Shown here: one piece after another, positions 62,020 to 64,000 of the stretch
How positions within the stretch are numbered: the stretch's first letter is position 1
Layout: every line of letters begins with the position of its first letter
Position numbers and translations under genes: made by a program
The notes under the pieces: generated by a model
Databases searched by the model: none
What the model was told of the DNA's origin: nothing
The model's input: the letters and a program-made list of their open reading frames with translations, nothing else
NCBI GenBank assembly: GCA_964443325.1
Contig: CAYUCL010000003.1
Coordinates: 62,001 to 126,000 of the forward strand
Origin: DAOUVR01 sp034430535
GTDB taxonomy: Bacteria; Chloroflexota; Dehalococcoidia; E44-bin15
DNA length: 64,000 nt
Direction: 5' to 3'

Positions 62020-62214
62020 GGTGACAATTATAAGTCCGCCCTTCAGCCTATGTCGAGTACACCCACTTTATTTATGGCCCCAATAGGTGTATCCTCTGTA
62101 GGATACGTGACAGGGTATGTGATTACTGCAGTCGCCGCCGAATTACCGCTGCTTCGGCGCCACTAGCCAGCGAGTCAAAAAATTATATGTGCAGGATATG
62201 GGGGACTAATAGCA

Positions 62215-63615
62215 ATGAAACTGCCACAAAGTAATGATCTGGAATATATCTTCCACCCCAATTCTATTGCGTTTGCTGGGGTTTCCCGTACAGGACAAGC
62301 CTTGCTAGAGAGTCACTTAACCTCCGGTTTCGAGGGGAATATGTATCCCATAAGCAGGACTCTAACCGAGGTATTGGGGCTGCAGTGCTACACCGATATC
62401 AAGGAAATCGCAGGTCAGGTAGATTATGTGTGGGCAACCATCCCAGCACGATCCACACCACAGTTTGTAGAAGACTGCGTAGATAAAGGGGTAAAAGTCG
62501 CTAGCTTTTTCACCGCTGGTTTCAGCGAGAAGGATGAAGAGGGGGCAAGGTTAGAAGCTGAAATCGTTCAGATTGCCCGCAATGGTGGGATGCGAATTCT
62601 AGGACCTAACTGTATGGGGATATATTGTCCATCAACGGGTTTAACCTTTGCTCATGGGCTTCCGCAGCAGAGTGGCCCGATTGGCTATCTTTGCCAAAGT
62701 GGTGGGAACTCAGCTTATGGGGTACGAATAGCGGTGGCAAGAGGTGCTTACTTCAGTAAGGCTATCAGCTATGGGAATGCCTGTGACATCAACGAATGTG
62801 ACCTGCTGGAGTATCTTGCCCTTGACCCTGAAACCAAGATAATAACCGCCTACATCGAGGGGATAAAAAATAGAAGAAGATTCTTCAAGTTACTAAGGGA
62901 AGTAACAAAAGTTAAGCCTGTAATAGTACTGAAAGGGGGACATACCGCGCCAGGAGCAGCAACTGCTACTGCCCATACCGCTGCCCTTCCCTTCTCCAAA
63001 AAGAATTGGAATGCACACATGAGGCGAGCAAGGGCAATTCAAGTGTACAGCGTAGATGAAATGGTGGACGTAGTTTTGCCCTTCATATTTATGCCGCCTC
63101 CCAAAGGACGGAATGTGTGTGTCATAGGTTTGGGTGGAGGGGCAAGCGTCATATCTGCCGACCATTGTGTCAGGGCTGGTTTATCTGTCCCGCCACTGCC
63201 TGAAGAAATTATACAAAAAATAGGAGAGTTCATTTTAAACCCAGCGGGCAATATCTTCGTCAACCCCATAGACCCACAATTCGCTCCAGGAGGGCTCAGC
63301 GGAATTCTTAAAACCGTTGCCGATTGGGACGGAATCGATATGCTATTTCTGCGCATACCACACAATATAACACCGTTTTATCGGGATCCAGGACGACAAG
63401 CTCTAGACATGATGATAAGTTTCGCCCAGGAAAGCAGCAAGCCCGTAGCCATTATCCTGGACCATGTTGCCACACCAGAAGCTATACAGGTGTTCCTTGA
63501 CAGGCAACAGCTCTGCGCTGATGCTGGAGTAGCATCTTTCCCCTCAGTAAAAAGGGCGGCCAATGCCATGAGCAAATTTATTCGGTATCACCAAAGAAGG
63601 AGCGAAAGTTCATAA
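62215..63615 (+). CDS. ADP-forming acyl-CoA synthetase alpha-like protein (CoA-binding/ligase domains)
   Basis: A 466-residue protein of the NDP-forming acyl-CoA synthetase family. The CoA-binding Rossmann domain starts IAFAGVSRTGQALLES; RILGPNCMGIYCPSTGL and GYLCQSGGNSAYGVRI mark the ligase-CoA domain; TAHTAALP keeps the His that is phosphorylated in SHTGSLAG of classical members. The usual GNxxDIxxxDLLEYL reads GNACDINECDLLEYL. An ATP-grasp (beta) domain is absent, so it would need a separate partner. GGGGGAC is close to the ATG. It converges on a second, partial family member at the right edge. Confidence 0.78.
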   Translation: MKLPQSNDLEYIFHPNSIAFAGVSRTGQALLESHLTSGFEGNMYPISRTLTEVLGLQCYTDIKEIAGQVDYVWATIPARSTPQFVEDCVDKGVKVASFFTAGFSEKDEEGARLEAEIVQIARNGGMRILGPNCMGIYCPSTGLTFAHGLPQQSGPIGYLCQSGGNSAYGVRIAVARGAYFSKAISYGNACDINECDLLEYLALDPETKIITAYIEGIKNRRRFFKLLREVTKVKPVIVLKGGHTAPGAATATAHTAALPFSKKNWNAHMRRARAIQVYSVDEMVDVVLPFIFMPPPKGRNVCVIGLGGGASVISADHCVRAGLSVPPLPEEIIQKIGEFILNPAGNIFVNPIDPQFAPGGLSGILKTVADWDGIDMLFLRIPHNITPFYRDPGRQALDMMISFAQESSKPVAIILDHVATPEAIQVFLDRQQLCADAGVASFPSVKRAANAMSKFIRYHQRRSESS

Positions 63616-63743
63616 TGCTGCCCCCGTGGCCAAAAGAGCGGCGGTAGCATAACCAACAGCGCACCTGCTCAGACTTTATCTATCTCAACGTGTTTCTGCG
63701 CCGAACTCAGTGTGCAATTAGCAATCCAAATTGCGGCTCCTTA

Positions 63744-64000
63744 TTAATTGCCCCGATGAAACCTGTAGTACCAATTCATGTTAGCGATTGCCCTGGCGGC
63801 TCGATCCAAGCTGGGATAGACCGTTACCCACGCATCAGCGAGCTTCTTCTCCAGCGACATCGTCTCAGCGCCACCTAAGGTAGGCGAAGAAACTATCACA
63901 ATAGGCTTCTTCTCTCTAACACGGATGAAAATATCGTTCATCTCATTGAGCGTCTCCTTCGACAACCCCATGAGAAGCTGATCCAGATGCTCATTCACAA
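63744..64000 (-). CDS. ADP-forming acyl-CoA synthetase-like protein, C-terminal fragment
   Basis: A minus-strand frame open to the right edge. The 84 visible residues include KKPIVIVSSPTLGGAETMS, KLADAWVTVYPSLDRAARAI and NMNWYYRFHRG. Pattern (P-S-x-x-R-A-A-x-A-x-x-x-x-x-Y) is that of the C-terminal end of CoA-binding/ligase proteins of this family, and the 62215-63615 product ends the same way (FPSVKRAANAMSKFIRYH). The gene therefore continues beyond the window; the GTG at 63998 need not be its start. Confidence 0.65.
   Translation of the reverse strand, partial: VNEHLDQLLMGLSKETLNEMNDIFIRVREKKPIVIVSSPTLGGAETMSLEKKLADAWVTVYPSLDRAARAIANMNWYYRFHRGN

Noticed and set aside
1..64000. CRISPR array, rRNA, integrase or replication origin
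   Set aside because: I saw no regularly spaced repeats, no rRNA-like tracts and no integrase or replication genes in the window.

Overview
The window looks like a chromosomal segment of a strictly anaerobic bacterium. My best guess is a Dehalococcoidia-type member of the Chloroflexota. The guess rests on the gene mix (CxxC-x17-CxxC zinc ribbon, DUF2905, HpaB-like proteins, many family III CoA-transferases, GlcD/CCG/Etf modules, two glycyl radical enzymes, POR), on intermediate base composition, and on a rich palindromic intergenic element near 3.2-3.5 kb. No rRNA or other marker gene fixes the taxonomy, so it remains an inference.

Layout. 0-2.5 kb: an amidase tail, a CbiX-like chelatase, and a MarR regulator with an SDR. 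2.6-11.6 kb: a zinc ribbon, a palindromic repeat patch, an HpaB-family protein, a nitronate monooxygenase/FabK-like protein, an AcuC-like deacetylase, an unknown gene, a tandem pair of family III CoA-transferases and a small helical protein. 11.8-15.2 kb: a DUF6504-DnaE2/ImuC mutagenesis cassette behind a promoter carrying a GAAC-N4-GTTC SOS box; the polymerase is frameshifted. 15.4-16.5 kb: a proteasome-fold Ntn-hydrolase with a tiny partner. 16.5-24 kb, minus strand: an IS1595 remnant, a C_GCAxxG_C_C protein, a second HpaB-like protein, a glycyl radical enzyme of the X-succinate-synthase type with a small Fe-S subunit, a glycosyltransferase and PlsY. 24.6-33.6 kb, plus strand: an epoxide hydrolase, two tandem copies of an Fe-S/CCG + FAD-oxidase module, an HdrD-like protein and EtfBA. 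33.7-37.5 kb, minus strand: 3-hydroxyacyl-CoA dehydrogenase, DUF2905, two helical unknowns and a radical SAM protein. 37.7-38.8 kb: a promoter-leader-terminator unit before a DUF5658 membrane protein, then an internally duplicated small protein. 39-44 kb: a second glycyl radical enzyme facing two more family III CoA-transferases. 44-47.3 kb: a four-subunit 2-oxoacid:ferredoxin oxidoreductase. 47.5-48.6 kb: a lone methyltransferase-like gene. 48.7-56.2 kb, minus strand: SDR, DegV, four genes in the order of bcrCBAD (ATP-dependent benzoyl-CoA reductase class, with a ferredoxin domain fused to the last subunit), PlsX and ACP. 56.6-60.7 kb: a probable defence island (GHKL ATPase, small partner, DUF5655 nuclease, zinc protein). 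61-64 kb: QueA and two ADP-forming acyl-CoA synthetase-like genes.

How it fits together (inference). Glycyl radical enzymes could activate hydrocarbon or aromatic substrates. CoA-transferases and acyl-CoA synthetases would make the CoA esters, and a BCR-like reductase would dearomatise or reduce them. The hydroxyacyl-CoA dehydrogenase, FAD oxidases, Hdr-like proteins and Etf would carry the electrons, and POR would link 2-oxoacids to ferredoxin. The strongest candidates for undescribed biology are the GHKL/DUF5655 island, the proteasome-like Ntn pair, and the attenuated leader before DUF5658.
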